Shown one piece after another: positions 1 through 8,496 of a stretch of DNA of 36,550 nt; the first letter of the stretch is position 1, and each line of letters begins with the position of its first letter. The position numbers were made by a program, and so were the translations under genes. This DNA comes from Deltaproteobacteria bacterium (GTDB lineage Bacteria > Campylobacterota_A > Desulfurellia > JAGGSF01): positions 1 to 36,550 of the forward strand of contig JAGGSF010000018.1 in the NCBI GenBank assembly GCA_021159235.1. The letters run 5' to 3'. The notes beneath the pieces are model-generated. The model made no database searches. It saw only the letters and a program-made list of their open reading frames with translations, and was not told the origin of the DNA.

Positions 1-266
1 TGCTGGTGGGTCAAGGGATGTTGTAGTAACATGTGGAATACCCCGGGTATCTTTAATATCTGAAATACCTTGGAAAAGATAGATATCTTCTCTTTCTTTG
101 CAACTATTGGAGATTTCAATAAAGACATCAGCTTTACATCGGTCTTCAACACTTCCAATAGATTTTTCATACTGCTCAGTATATCATCATAATTATATTT
201 ATAATCCTCACACAACTTCATCAAGGATTTCGCATACCGTCTTGCAATTCCCCCCGCTCTTCTCAT
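1..266 (-). CDS. atpH: F-type ATP synthase delta subunit, N-terminal part (cut by window edge)
   Basis: The 3' end lies beyond the left edge; 88 codons are visible. Delta forms part of the peripheral stalk joining F1 to the b subunits. The start ATG overlaps the atpF stop as ATGA (263-266), so the two are translationally coupled. The N-terminus reads IARRYAKSLMKLCED, matching the family's conserved ARxYAxAL start, followed by amphipathic helices ending in LLKSPIVAKKEKISIFSKV, the expected Leu-rich/Pro/Lys segment of the delta N-terminal domain. Position directly after b' and b is the classical atpF'-atpF-atpH order, so alpha, gamma, beta and epsilon genes would be expected further left. The last dozen residues fit the family only loosely, as expected so near a sequence end. 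Confidence 0.85.
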   Translation of the reverse strand, partial: MRRAGGIARRYAKSLMKLCEDYKYNYDDILSSMKNLLEVLKTDVKLMSLLKSPIVAKKEKISIFSKVFQILKIPGVFHMLLQHPLTHQ

Positions 267-805
267 CTTATCCTATCTCCTAAAGCAGCAAGAGATTTTG
301 CATTTATTTTCCTGTGAAGAGAATCGGATGCTTCCTTTAAACGTCCTTTTACCATTTCTATTGATCTTTCCACAATACTCGTTACAACCTCTCTCCGCGC
401 ATTCTTCTCTATCATCTCCTTTTCCAGACCTTTACTCTTCTCAATTATCTCTATCATCTCTTTAGCTCTCTCCAATATGCTTTTCCCTTCCTTTATTCCC
501 ATGGCACGATTTAGACTCATGATTTCTTCTACTTCCCTGTTTGCTTGAGAGAGTTTCTTCTCTGCTTCCCTGAGCATTTTCATAGCTTCATTAAAAGACC
601 TTTTTGCATCCTCTACCTCTTTCCATATCTTTTCCCTTCTATTCTTAAAGAAAACGCCCACCGGCTTCTTCAACACATAATACAAAAACGCAACAAAGAT
701 AACAAAATTGATAACCCTCCATGCCATATGTGCGGGAATTCCCTCCTCACCGCCATAAGCGCAAGCGGGAAACAGTATGAGAAAGACAAGCAGCAATAAT
801 CTCAT
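263..805 (-). CDS. atpF: F-type ATP synthase subunit b
   Basis: Peripheral stalk subunit of F1Fo ATP synthase, anchored in the inner membrane with a long cytoplasmic coiled coil that holds F1 through the delta subunit. The 180-residue product begins with a cleavable-type signal sequence (residues 1-18, ending in CAYG), a feature also found on b subunits of several deltaproteobacterial and Aquificota-like enzymes. A transmembrane helix follows (about 31-47, WRVINFVIFVAFLYYVL), then the family's KKPVGVFFKNRREKI basic turn and a charged coiled coil to about residue 165. An AAAGG-type ribosome site precedes the ATG. It lies 9 nt after atpF' and overlaps atpH by 4 nt. Confidence 0.93.
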   Translation of the reverse strand: MRLLLLVFLILFPACAYGGEEGIPAHMAWRVINFVIFVAFLYYVLKKPVGVFFKNRREKIWKEVEDAKRSFNEAMKMLREAEKKLSQANREVEEIMSLNRAMGIKEGKSILERAKEMIEIIEKSKGLEKEMIEKNARREVVTSIVERSIEMVKGRLKEASDSLHRKINAKSLAALGDRIR

Positions 806-814
806 GTCTTACCT

Positions 815-1228
815 TTAAAATAAATCTTTAAGTATCTTATCAGCAATAACATTAGAAAGGTTTTCTCCCTGTTCTAATTCTCTTCTTTTTACCTCTTCTA
901 CACGCTTGTTAAAATCATGAATCTCCGTTTTCAACCTCTCGTTTGTTTCATATAAAAGCTTATCCCTCTTCGAAATTGCCTCCTGAATGAGATTATTGTA
1001 CAATTTTTTTCCCTCTGCCCGAGCATTTTTCAATATCTCTTCATATTCCGCCTTTTTTTCTTCTGCATTCTCAGTAATTTTCTCCGCCTGTGAAAGTTGA
1101 GATTCTATATCCTCTCTACGCTTGCCCATTGTAGAAAGAATGGGCTTATACAGTATAATATTAAGCAGAAAAAGAAGAAACAAAAAAGCAATTATCTGTG
1201 CAATAATCATGCTGTTAAGTTCTACCAT
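815..1228 (-). CDS. atpF': F-type ATP synthase subunit b' (second b-type subunit)
   Basis: Second, shorter b-type stalk subunit (137 residues). A longer reading frame opens at 1306, but I chose the ATG at 1228. It follows a strong GGAGG site with a 6-nt gap (TTGGAGGCAGAG then ATG), and the protein then starts directly with MVELNSMIIAQIIAFLFLL, the usual short N-terminus plus membrane helix of b'. The longer form would add 26 unconserved residues. The LNIILYKPILSTMGKRREDI turn and a coiled coil rich in Glu and Lys follow. A separate b' gene before b implies a heterodimeric stalk, as in photosynthetic bacteria, many Desulfobacterota and Aquificota. The 56-nt gap to the upstream permease shows no clear terminator. 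Confidence 0.9.
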   Translation of the reverse strand: MVELNSMIIAQIIAFLFLLFLLNIILYKPILSTMGKRREDIESQLSQAEKITENAEEKKAEYEEILKNARAEGKKLYNNLIQEAISKRDKLLYETNERLKTEIHDFNKRVEEVKRRELEQGENLSNVIADKILKDLF

Positions 1229-1284
1229 CTCTGCCTCCAAAGGAAATTTACCATACATGTTCTCTTTATGCAAGTATGGCACAT

Positions 1285-2943
1285 TTATCCTCCAATAATC
1301 AACCACAGGGTAGAAATAATAAGGTTCACCACTGTTACCGGTCCACCAACCTTAAAAAAATCCGCAAATCTTAACGGAAAACCTGATCTTTCCAAAAGTC
1401 CAGCAGTAACAACATTTGCACTTGCTCCGATAAGTGTCCCATTTCCTCCAAAACAGGCACCTAAGGACAATGCCCACCATAAAATATCGGGACGGGAGGA
1501 AGGAATAGTAGATGTCAGATAAGCCACCACCGGGAGCATGGTCGCTGTAAACGGGATATTATCAATAACAGCTGAAGCAGCAGCAGAAACCCACATAATT
1601 AGCATCATAGCTGCAATCAAATTGCCACCTGAAAGATCCCTTATCCAGGATGCAACAAGTTGAATTACACCGGTAGAAATTGTAGCTCCCACCACAATAA
1701 ACAACATAACAAAAAAAACCAGTGTAGGCCATTCTATTTCTCTTTCTATTACCTCTACAATATCTACCCCGCTTATTATAAGAATCATAGCCGCGCCTGC
1801 CAGGGCGGCAATACAGGGCTCCATATTTAAAAAGCCGTGAACAATAAACATAAATATAACAAAAATTAGAACAAAGAGACAATATTTGAGGAGTTTCCTA
1901 TCCGTTATACTACATTCTTTCCTCAACTTAGTTAAAAGTTCATCTATATCCTTTATTTTCGCTTCCTTGTATTCCTTTCCATAATAGAGTTTCACTAAAA
2001 ATACATCGACAACCAAAACAATCAGTACAACGGGAAAAAGATTGATGAGGAAATCATTGAATGTCAAATGAGCATAAGAACCTATCAAAATATTGGGAGG
2101 GTCACCTATCAATGTAGCTGTTCCTCCTATATTTGAGGCTAAAACCATGGGTATAAGTAAACTAAAGGGAGATACACCCAAAACCCGTGCAATTTCCATA
2201 GAAACAGGAGTAATAAGAAGCATGGTGGTTACATTATCCAAAAAAGCAGATAGAATGGCAGTGATAAACATGAAAATTGCAGAAAGTAAGAATATATTTC
2301 CCTTTGAAATGGAAAAGGATTTGTATGCCAGCCACTGGAAAACACCTGTTTTTTTCATCACCCCCACAATGATCATCATTCCCATCAAGAGTAATATCAC
2401 ATTTAGATCCACAGATTTTGCCGCTTCTTCAAACGAAATAATAAAATAGTCTTCATTTAAAGTGCCCAGAGTATAAGAGATAAATAGAACCAGAGCGGCT
2501 CCCAGGGATGCAGCCAATGTTCTATGTATAAGCTCAAAAGAAATCAACCCAAAGACTATAACAAGAACAAAAAGAGAAATATAGAATGCAGGGGTAATTG
2601 TTCTGTCCAGCATAGGGCTTATATGGAAGAAGTATATTTGCTTTTGTGTGTTATAGCTACGGGTAGATATATTTTCTGTTACCCTTTTGTAGTTGCTTTT
2701 GTAAAATTGTATACAGAGACTTCTGGGTTCTTCACCTAAGGTTGCAGTAAGATTATACGCTCCATTATCCCCAGAGTATGTCTCTGCTATCTTGTTGTTA
2801 TCATGAAACAGTTTAACCCCTACTCCACATACTGGTTCACCATGCGTATTTCTCACCACCCCACTTACATTTATGACATCTGCCTGGGCAGAAAACGAAA
2901 AGATAAAAACAAAAATCACAGATAAAAACAGCTTCTTGAGCAT
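1285..2943 (-). CDS. NhaD/ArsB-family (ion transporter superfamily) permease with N-terminal secreted Ig-like domain
   Basis: Likely inner-membrane ion or carboxylate transporter of 552 residues. Residues 1-21 are a signal peptide ending in FSAQA. Residues 22 to about 105 form a carboxypeptidase-regulatory-like beta-sandwich (VSGVVRNTHGEPVCGVGVKL and GDNGAYNLTATL are typical of the fold). From about 115 the protein is strongly hydrophobic, with some twelve membrane segments. The transporter half carries the two repeated signatures of the ion transporter superfamily: DNVTTMLLITP with GGTATLIGDPPNILIG in the first half, and DNIPFTATMLP with GGNGTLIGASANVV in the second. Similar fusions are annotated as ArsB/NhaD permeases. 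Na+/H+ antiport, arsenite or another ion cannot be decided from sequence. The gene precedes atpF' on the same strand and could be co-transcribed with it. No clear ribosome site is seen before its ATG. Confidence 0.85.
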   Translation of the reverse strand: MLKKLFLSVIFVFIFSFSAQADVINVSGVVRNTHGEPVCGVGVKLFHDNNKIAETYSGDNGAYNLTATLGEEPRSLCIQFYKSNYKRVTENISTRSYNTQKQIYFFHISPMLDRTITPAFYISLFVLVIVFGLISFELIHRTLAASLGAALVLFISYTLGTLNEDYFIISFEEAAKSVDLNVILLLMGMMIIVGVMKKTGVFQWLAYKSFSISKGNIFLLSAIFMFITAILSAFLDNVTTMLLITPVSMEIARVLGVSPFSLLIPMVLASNIGGTATLIGDPPNILIGSYAHLTFNDFLINLFPVVLIVLVVDVFLVKLYYGKEYKEAKIKDIDELLTKLRKECSITDRKLLKYCLFVLIFVIFMFIVHGFLNMEPCIAALAGAAMILIISGVDIVEVIEREIEWPTLVFFVMLFIVVGATISTGVIQLVASWIRDLSGGNLIAAMMLIMWVSAAASAVIDNIPFTATMLPVVAYLTSTIPSSRPDILWWALSLGACFGGNGTLIGASANVVTAGLLERSGFPLRFADFFKVGGPVTVVNLIISTLWLIIGG

Positions 2944-3013
2944 AGTATTAGTCTTTCATTGTTGCATTTTTCACTGAAAATATCAATGTCTTTCTAACTA
3001 AATGTTTTAAAAA

Positions 3014-3025
3014 TGTCACGTGACA
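3014..3025. promoter_or_regulatory. 12-bp perfect palindrome, candidate operator
   Basis: TGTCACGTGACA reads identically on both strands. It lies in the 151-bp space between the divergent permease and metE genes, about 10 bp upstream of the putative metE -35 box. That position suits an activator or a shared regulator. I do not match it to a named regulator. Confidence 0.45.
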
Positions 3026-3034
3026 ATGTAATGC

Positions 3035-3063
3035 TTGATTTTTTAAGTGTCAGCCTCTAAACT
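3035..3063 (+). promoter_or_regulatory. putative sigma-70-type promoter for metE
   Basis: TTGATT (3035-3040), a 17-bp spacer and TAAACT (3058-3063) match the -35 and -10 consensus at four of six positions each. This gives a short leader of about 25 nt before metE, too short for a SAM or cobalamin riboswitch. Prediction by eye only. Confidence 0.45.
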
Positions 3064-3094
3064 TTAAGCCAATGTAAATGTTTAGGAGGAACAG

Positions 3095-5308
3095 ATGATA
3101 TTAACTGGAAACATTGGCTTTCCCACCATTGGCCCACACAGGGAGCTGAAAAGGGTTGTGGAAGGTGTGTGGAGAGGAGAAAAAAGCTTAGATGAAATGA
3201 TAAAGGAAAGGGAAAAACTGCTTATCATAAGAGCTACCCTCCAGAGAGAAAAAAACATTGACTTCATTCCCTGCGGAGATTTCAGTTTTTATGACAGGAT
3301 GCTGGATCTGGCAGTATCCTTCAACTGTATACCGAAAAGATTTAAAGATGTAAGGGAAAACCTGTATTTTTCTTTAGCCCGCGGAACAGAAAACATCCCT
3401 CCCCTGAAGATGGTTAAGTGGTTCAATACAAACTACCATTACATCGTTCCAGAAATAGAAAAGAACCAGAAACTGGAATTAAGGGAAAGTGATGTTCTGA
3501 AAGATTTTCTTTTTCTCAAAAAAGAAGGTTTCTCGTGTATTCCCACCATAATTGGCCCGTTCACATTTCTGAAACTCAGCAACACAGAAGAGCCCTTAAC
3601 TACACTTGCCGAGAAGATCATTCCGCTCTACAGTTTGCTCTTGGAAAAACTAAAACAGGCAGGAGCAAAATGGATAAGCCTGGAAGAACCTGCCCTTGTC
3701 CTGGATGTTACAGAAGAAGAGATAAAAATGGTAAAAGAAATGTATAAACAGATTAAATACAATCACTCTATTATATTACAAACCTACTTTGAAAGCGTAT
3801 CCTTCTACGATGAAATAGTGAACCTACCCGTAGGCGGTACAGGATTAGATATAGTAAACGGAAAGGAAAATATCAACAATCTTATGAAGTATTTTCCAGA
3901 GGACAAACTACTGTTCTTAGGTGTAATCAACGGAAGAAATGTGTGGAAGACAGATATAAAGAAAACAGTGAATGTGGTAAAAAGAATAATAGAAAAGGTA
4001 AATCCCTCTATATGCGTATTACAACCCTCAACCAGTCTCATGTTTGTTCCCTGGTCACTGGAAGGAGAAAAGAACATGCCTTCAGAGATAAAACAACTGC
4101 TTGCCTTTGCAGTAGAAAAACTGGATGAACTTTCCACTATTAAAAAAGTAATAGTTGAAGGGAAAATAAAACAGGACACAGCAGAGTTTACAGGAATAAA
4201 AAGAGAAAATATAAAAAACAGGATAGCAAATCTGAAAGAAAGCGATTTTCAAAGGTCTCTACCCTATAAAGAAAGAAGAGAAAAACAGCAAAAGATGTTA
4301 AACCTCCCTTTATTTCCTACCACCACCATCGGCAGTTTTCCCCAGGATAAAATATTGAGAAAAACAAGAAAAATGTACAAAGATAATCTTATTACCGAGG
4401 AAGAATATAAATCATTCATAAGGGAAAAGATATCGCATGTGATAGGATTACAGGAAGGTTTAGGATTGGATGTATTTGTGCATGGAGAATTTGAAAGATC
4501 AGATATGGTAGAATATTTTGGTGAAAAGCTGGAAGGTATGATGCCTACAGAAAATGGATGGGTTCTTTCTTATGGCACCAGATGTATTCGCCCCCCCATT
4601 ATATTCGGAGACATAGAACGCACAAAGTCTTTAACAAAAGATGAAATTGTATTTGCACAGAATCTAACCGAAAAACCTGTCAAAGGTATGCTCACAGGAG
4701 CAGTTACAATACTCAACTGGTCCTTTCCCAGAGAGGACATTCCACGGTATGAAATTGCCTATCAAATTGCATTAGCTTTAAGAGATGAAATAAGAGAACT
4801 GGAAGAAAATGGAATAAAGATCATTCAGATAGATGAACCAGCATTCAGAGAAGGATTGCCGTTAAAGAAAGAAAAGCGAGAGGAATACATCTCCTGGGCG
4901 GTAAAGGCATTCAGACTGGCCACATCAGGAGCAAAGCCAGAAACACAAATCCACACTCACATGTGTTATTCCGAATTTGGCGATATTATTGAAGCCATAG
5001 ATGCGTTAGATGCCGATGTTATATCCATTGAGGCAACACGCAGCAAGGGAGAAATTATCCAGGCATTTGAAAATTTCAAGTATGAAAGAGAAATAGGATT
5101 TGGCGTTTACGACATACACAGTCCCCGTATACCTTCTACAGATGAAATGCTGAAAATAGCAAACCGGGCTCTACGCATATTGAAAAAGGAACAGATATGG
5201 ATAAATCCAGACTGCGGACTAAAAACACGTAACTGGAAGGAAGTCATCCCATCGTTAAGGAATCTTGTTCAAGCAGCACGTATTTTAAGAAAAAGATACA
5301 CTACTTAG
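3095..5308 (+). CDS. metE: Cobalamin-independent methionine synthase
   Basis: Transfers the methyl group of 5-methyltetrahydropteroyl-polyglutamate to homocysteine in the last step of methionine synthesis; cytosolic, zinc-dependent. The 737-residue product has the normal two-barrel length. The N-terminal domain starts [22 protein letters not shown]. The catalytic C-terminal domain starts near residue 410 with [14 protein letters not shown]. The four zinc ligands are present with family spacing: His622 and Cys624 (HTHMC), Glu646 (SIEATRS) and Cys707 (NPDCGLKTR). An AGGAGG ribosome site lies 5-6 nt before the ATG. It is a single-gene plus-strand unit between leftward genes, and its last 8 nt overlap the 3' end of clpB. 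With no leader riboswitch, control may run through the upstream palindrome. Confidence 0.97.
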   Translation: MILTGNIGFPTIGPHRELKRVVEGVWRGEKSLDEMIKEREKLLIIRATLQREKNIDFIPCGDFSFYDRMLDLAVSFNCIPKRFKDVRENLYFSLARGTENIPPLKMVKWFNTNYHYIVPEIEKNQKLELRESDVLKDFLFLKKEGFSCIPTIIGPFTFLKLSNTEEPLTTLAEKIIPLYSLLLEKLKQAGAKWISLEEPALVLDVTEEEIKMVKEMYKQIKYNHSIILQTYFESVSFYDEIVNLPVGGTGLDIVNGKENINNLMKYFPEDKLLFLGVINGRNVWKTDIKKTVNVVKRIIEKVNPSICVLQPSTSLMFVPWSLEGEKNMPSEIKQLLAFAVEKLDELSTIKKVIVEGKIKQDTAEFTGIKRENIKNRIANLKESDFQRSLPYKERREKQQKMLNLPLFPTTTIGSFPQDKILRKTRKMYKDNLITEEEYKSFIREKISHVIGLQEGLGLDVFVHGEFERSDMVEYFGEKLEGMMPTENGWVLSYGTRCIRPPIIFGDIERTKSLTKDEIVFAQNLTEKPVKGMLTGAVTILNWSFPREDIPRYEIAYQIALALRDEIRELEENGIKIIQIDEPAFREGLPLKKEKREEYISWAVKAFRLATSGAKPETQIHTHMCYSEFGDIIEAIDALDADVISIEATRSKGEIIQAFENFKYEREIGFGVYDIHSPRIPSTDEMLKIANRALRILKKEQIWINPDCGLKTRNWKEVIPSLRNLVQAARILRKRYTT

Positions 5309-7892
5309 AGAAAATTATTTTCCCTTCTGTTAGTTTTGCCTTTATGTGGTCTCCTTTTACAAATTTTCCACTCAGTATTTCACCTGCAAGTTTATCTTCT
5401 ATCATGTTTTGAATAACCCTTCTTAAAGGTCTTGCTCCATATACCCTATCAAAACCTACATCAGCAATAAATCTTACCACCTCATCCTCAAAATCTATGC
5501 TAAAACCTTTATCTTCCACCTTGCTCTGCGTCTTTTTAAGAAGAAGCTTAACAATTTCCTCAATCTGTTCCTTACCCAAGGGGTTAAAAATAATAATCTT
5601 ATCTATTCTGTTTAGAAACTCCGGTCGAAATGTCCTCTTCACTTCCTCAAAAATCTGTTTCTTGGCCTGAGCAAATTTTATATCAAAGTCCTCATCAGAA
5701 GGGATAAAGGAAAGATACTGACTGCCTAAATTAGAGGTCATAATAATAATGGTATTGCGGAAATCCACTGTAACTCCCTTGGAATCAGTTAATCTTCCAT
5801 CATCCAGAACCTGCAACAAGATGTTGAACACATCCTGATGTGCCTTTTCTATTTCATCCAATAAAACTACAGAATAGGGTCTCCTTCGCACCGCTTCCGT
5901 CAACTGTCCACCTTCCTCATATCCCACATAGCCTGGCGGCGCACCAATTAGTCTGGAGACAGAATACTTCTCCATGTATTCAGACATATCTATACGCACC
6001 ATCGCTTTCTCATCATCAAATAGAAACTCTGCCAGTGCCTTTGACAGTTCTGTTTTTCCCACGCCAGTAGGACCCAAAAACATAAACGAGCCAATGGGAC
6101 GATTAGGGTCAGATAATCCTGCCCTGGAACGCCTTATAGCATCACTTACAGCCTTAACCGCCTCACTTTGTCCTACAATCCTCTTTTCTATCCGTTCCTC
6201 CATCTTGAGCAACTTCTCTTTCTCGGATTCCAACATCCTCGAAACAGGAATACCTGTCCACCGGGAAACAACCGAGGCAATTTCATCCTCCGTCACTTCC
6301 TGTCTTAACAATGCTCCGTCTTTCTGAACATCCATCAATTTTTTGTTTTGCTGTTCATACTCCTTCATGAGCCGAGGCATCTCACCATATTTTAATCGTG
6401 ATGCCTCCTCCAACTTTCCCTCTCTCTCCGCACTCTCCACCTTCATCTTTATCTCTTCTATTTTTCTGCTTATCTCCTGAATGCGCTTAATTATCCCTTT
6501 TTCCAGTTGCCAGCGAGAAATAAGTTCTTCCTGCCTTTCCTTCAAATTGGACAACTCCTTCTCTATATCATTCAATCTTTTCAGGGAATCTTCATCAGAC
6601 TCCTTCTTCAATGCCTGTTTCTCTATTTCCAGCTGTAGTATCTTTCTCTTTATATCATCTATGGGCTGTGGTTCACTCTCCAGTTGAGTGCGCAGAAGTG
6701 CTGCTGCTTCATCCACCAAATCAATAGCCTTATCCGGCAGATAGCGATCGGCAATATACCTATTGGAAAGTGTAGCTGCAGCGATCAACGCAGAATCCTT
6801 TATCCTCACACCATGATGAACCTCATATCTTTCCTTCAATCCCCTCAAGATAGAGATTGTCTCCTGAATGGAAGGTTCTCCAACATAAACCGGCTGAAAA
6901 CGACGCTGCAAGGCAGCATCCTTCTCTATGTACCTCCTATACTCTTTTATAGTGGTTGCTCCCACACACCTCAACTCTCCCTTTGCTAAAGCAGGCTTCA
7001 ACATATTGGATGCATCAACCGAACCTTCCGCAGAACCCGCACCTACAATAGTATGCAGTTCATCAATGAACAATATTATCTTACCTTCCAACCGTCTCAC
7101 TTCATTTAAGACCGCCTTTACCCTCTCCTCAAATTCTCCACGAAACTTGCTGCCGGCAACCAGAGATGCAACATCCAGAGCAACAACCTTCTTTCCTCTT
7201 AAACTTTCGGGCACATCACCCTTTACAATCCTTTGAGCAAGACCCTCTACAACCGCGGTTTTACCTACACCTGGCAAACCAATTAAAACAGGATTATTCT
7301 TGGTGCGGCGACAGAGAATCTGAATGGTTCTTCTTATTTCATCTTCCCTGCCGATGACGGGATCCAGCTTACCCAAACGAGCAAGCTCCGTAAGATCCCT
7401 TCCATATTTTTTTAACGCCTCATATTTCTCTTCCGGATACTGATCAACAACCCTCTGCCCCCCTCTTATGTCCACCAACGCCTTCATTATCTCTTCTCTC
7501 TCCACGCCCGAATCTCTCAGCAGAGAGGATACTTTACCTATCTGAGTCATGGCAAGGAGAAGATGTTCTGCACTGATATACTCGTCCTGTAATTCCTTTG
7601 CCTCTTCCTCTGCCTTTGTTAATACATTGTTCAACTCCGAAGAAAGATAAATCTGTCCTTGAGAAGACAGAACATGAGGCAATCTATCCAGCTCCTGTTC
7701 TGTTTTTTGCCTTAATAAACTTACACTGACACCTAAGCGGTGAAGAATGGAATTCACTATACCTTTTTCATCCTCGAGTAAGGCAAGGAAAAGATGAAGA
7801 GAGGTAAGTTCTTGATGTTTCCTTGATATGGCAACATCCCTTGCCCGTTCTAACGCTTCCTGGGATTTAATGGTAAATTTCTCTAAGTTCAT
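5301..7892 (-). CDS. clpB: ClpB disaggregase (Hsp100 AAA+ chaperone)
   Basis: Hexameric cytosolic ATPase that extracts polypeptides from aggregates together with DnaK/DnaJ. At 863 residues it has full family length. Visible parts: a Clp N-domain (about 1-145, double repeat starting [20 protein letters not shown]), the first AAA+ domain with Walker A GLPGVGKT and Walker [16 protein letters not shown], the inserted coiled-coil middle domain (about 405-530, which separates ClpB from ClpA/ClpC), and the second AAA+ domain with [22 protein letters not shown] and [16 protein letters not shown]. It ends with the D2-small domain. It lies 36 nt after hsp20 with a hairpin between them and only a weak purine-rich ribosome site. 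Co-transcription from the HspR-type promoter upstream of hsp20 is likely. Its 3' end overlaps convergent metE by 8 nt. Confidence 0.97.
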   Translation of the reverse strand: MNLEKFTIKSQEALERARDVAISRKHQELTSLHLFLALLEDEKGIVNSILHRLGVSVSLLRQKTEQELDRLPHVLSSQGQIYLSSELNNVLTKAEEEAKELQDEYISAEHLLLAMTQIGKVSSLLRDSGVEREEIMKALVDIRGGQRVVDQYPEEKYEALKKYGRDLTELARLGKLDPVIGREDEIRRTIQILCRRTKNNPVLIGLPGVGKTAVVEGLAQRIVKGDVPESLRGKKVVALDVASLVAGSKFRGEFEERVKAVLNEVRRLEGKIILFIDELHTIVGAGSAEGSVDASNMLKPALAKGELRCVGATTIKEYRRYIEKDAALQRRFQPVYVGEPSIQETISILRGLKERYEVHHGVRIKDSALIAAATLSNRYIADRYLPDKAIDLVDEAAALLRTQLESEPQPIDDIKRKILQLEIEKQALKKESDEDSLKRLNDIEKELSNLKERQEELISRWQLEKGIIKRIQEISRKIEEIKMKVESAEREGKLEEASRLKYGEMPRLMKEYEQQNKKLMDVQKDGALLRQEVTEDEIASVVSRWTGIPVSRMLESEKEKLLKMEERIEKRIVGQSEAVKAVSDAIRRSRAGLSDPNRPIGSFMFLGPTGVGKTELSKALAEFLFDDEKAMVRIDMSEYMEKYSVSRLIGAPPGYVGYEEGGQLTEAVRRRPYSVVLLDEIEKAHQDVFNILLQVLDDGRLTDSKGVTVDFRNTIIIMTSNLGSQYLSFIPSDEDFDIKFAQAKKQIFEEVKRTFRPEFLNRIDKIIIFNPLGKEQIEEIVKLLLKKTQSKVEDKGFSIDFEDEVVRFIADVGFDRVYGARPLRRVIQNMIEDKLAGEILSGKFVKGDHIKAKLTEGKIIFSK

Positions 7893-7908
7893 TTTTTATT
7901 CTTCTTTA

Positions 7909-7936
7909 TAGAGTAAGGGCAAAAACCCTTACTCTA
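7909..7936 (-). other. Intercistronic perfect hairpin between hsp20 and clpB
   Basis: TAGAGTAAGGG and its exact complement CCCTTACTCTA form an 11-bp stem with a 6-nt loop. The hsp20 stop codon sits inside the 5' arm in the transcript, and the 3' arm ends 16 nt before the clpB ATG. The sequence after it (TAAAGAAGAATAAAAA) has no U-tract, so it is not a standard intrinsic terminator. It may act in mRNA processing, stability or clpB translation. Confidence 0.7.
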
Positions 7937-8375
7937 CATCTACAGGAATTTCCTTGGACTTTGCTTCTTCTTTCTTGGGAATGCTGAGCTTCAAAACACC
8001 GTTTTCATATTTTGCCTTTATCTTTGTTGAATCTACATTGTCAGGAAGATAGAATGAACGGGAAAAGGAACCATAATTACGTTCTACACGATAATAACCT
8101 TCTTTCTTTTCTTCCCTCTCTAATTTCCTCTCCCCGCTAACGGTTAATGTTTTGTCTTCCACCTTTACCTTTATATCTTCCTTCTTCATCCCTGGAACTT
8201 CCACATCTAAATAGATGCTATCCTTATCTTCATAGATATCCACCGCCGGTAACCATTTAGATGTAGCACGCTCACCGCTTTTCACAAAATCTGGCATCAA
8301 TCCTTCAAATAGACGGTTGATTCTGTCCTGTAATGTGGAAAGTTCCTCAAAAGGTTCCCAGACTTTCAATGCCAT
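7929..8375 (-). CDS. hsp20: Small heat-shock protein, Hsp20/alpha-crystallin family
   Basis: ATP-independent holdase that keeps unfolding proteins soluble for ClpB/DnaK; cytosolic oligomer. The 148-residue protein has a short N-terminal arm (WEPFEELSTLQDRINRLFEG), an alpha-crystallin domain from about residue 42 (PAVDIYEDKDSIYLDVEVPG) with the signature AKYENGVLKLSIPK, and a C-terminal tail KEIPVDVE containing the I-P-V motif that docks between dimers. A strong ribosome site (AGGAGGTGA) precedes the ATG. It is the first gene of a leftward unit with clpB, driven by a promoter overlapped by a HAIR-like repeat. Heat induction through HspR release is therefore the likely control. Confidence 0.95.
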   Translation of the reverse strand: MALKVWEPFEELSTLQDRINRLFEGLMPDFVKSGERATSKWLPAVDIYEDKDSIYLDVEVPGMKKEDIKVKVEDKTLTVSGERKLEREEKKEGYYRVERNYGSFSRSFYLPDNVDSTKIKAKYENGVLKLSIPKKEEAKSKEIPVDVE

Positions 8376-8409
8376 AACTCACCTCCTGAAATGATAATTT
8401 TCAACCAGT

Positions 8410-8438
8410 AATATAATTCTAAGTCCACTATTGTCAAG
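8410..8438 (-). promoter_or_regulatory. hsp20-clpB promoter with HAIR-like HspR operator
   Basis: On the minus strand TTGACA (8432-8437), a 16-bp spacer and TATATT (8410-8415) form a good vegetative promoter. CTTGACA-N7-ACTTAGA (8418-8438) overlaps the -35. The known HspR site, HAIR, is CTTGAGT-N7-ACTCAAG; the left arm matches at 5 of 7 positions and the right arm at 4 of 7, with the exact 7-bp gap. The predicted leader is about 28 nt including the ribosome site. Confidence 0.65.
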
Positions 8439-8459
8439 TTTTACAAAAAAAATCTTAAA

Positions 8460-8489
8460 GTTGACATAATTAGACTTAAGTATTATATA
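8460..8489 (+). promoter_or_regulatory. dnaJ-hspR promoter with HAIR-like HspR operator
   Basis: TTGACA (8461-8466), a 17-bp spacer and TATATA (8484-8489) form the promoter. GTTGACA-N7-ACTTAAG (8460-8480) overlaps the -35; the right arm matches HAIR at 6 of 7 positions, the left at 4 of 7, with the 7-bp gap kept. GACTTA sits at the same distance from the -35 as in the divergent hsp20 promoter. The -10 ends only 7 nt before the dnaJ ATG. Confidence 0.65.
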
Positions 8490-8496
8490 TTAAGCT

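Noticed and set aside
1-200. Alternative minus-strand frame at the left edge ending in DTRGIPHVTTTSLDPPA, which looks protein-like
   Set aside because: The overlapping frame gives a clear AtpH N-terminus coupled to atpF by ATGA. The alternative has no start and I cannot match it to a family.
1097-1522. 141-residue plus-strand reading frame opposite atpF' and the permease
   Set aside because: It spans the ends of two clear minus-strand genes and has no recognisable motif.
2944-3094. Possible SAM or cobalamin riboswitch upstream of metE
   Set aside because: The predicted leader is about 25 nt, and no conserved riboswitch core is seen in the 151-bp space.
3805-4179. 124-residue minus-strand reading frame inside metE
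   Set aside because: It is antisense to well-conserved MetE sequence, with a Phe/Ser-rich composition typical of an antisense shadow.
7909-7936. The hsp20-clpB hairpin as an intrinsic terminator
   Set aside because: No run of T follows the stem in the direction of transcription, and clpB has no clear promoter of its own.
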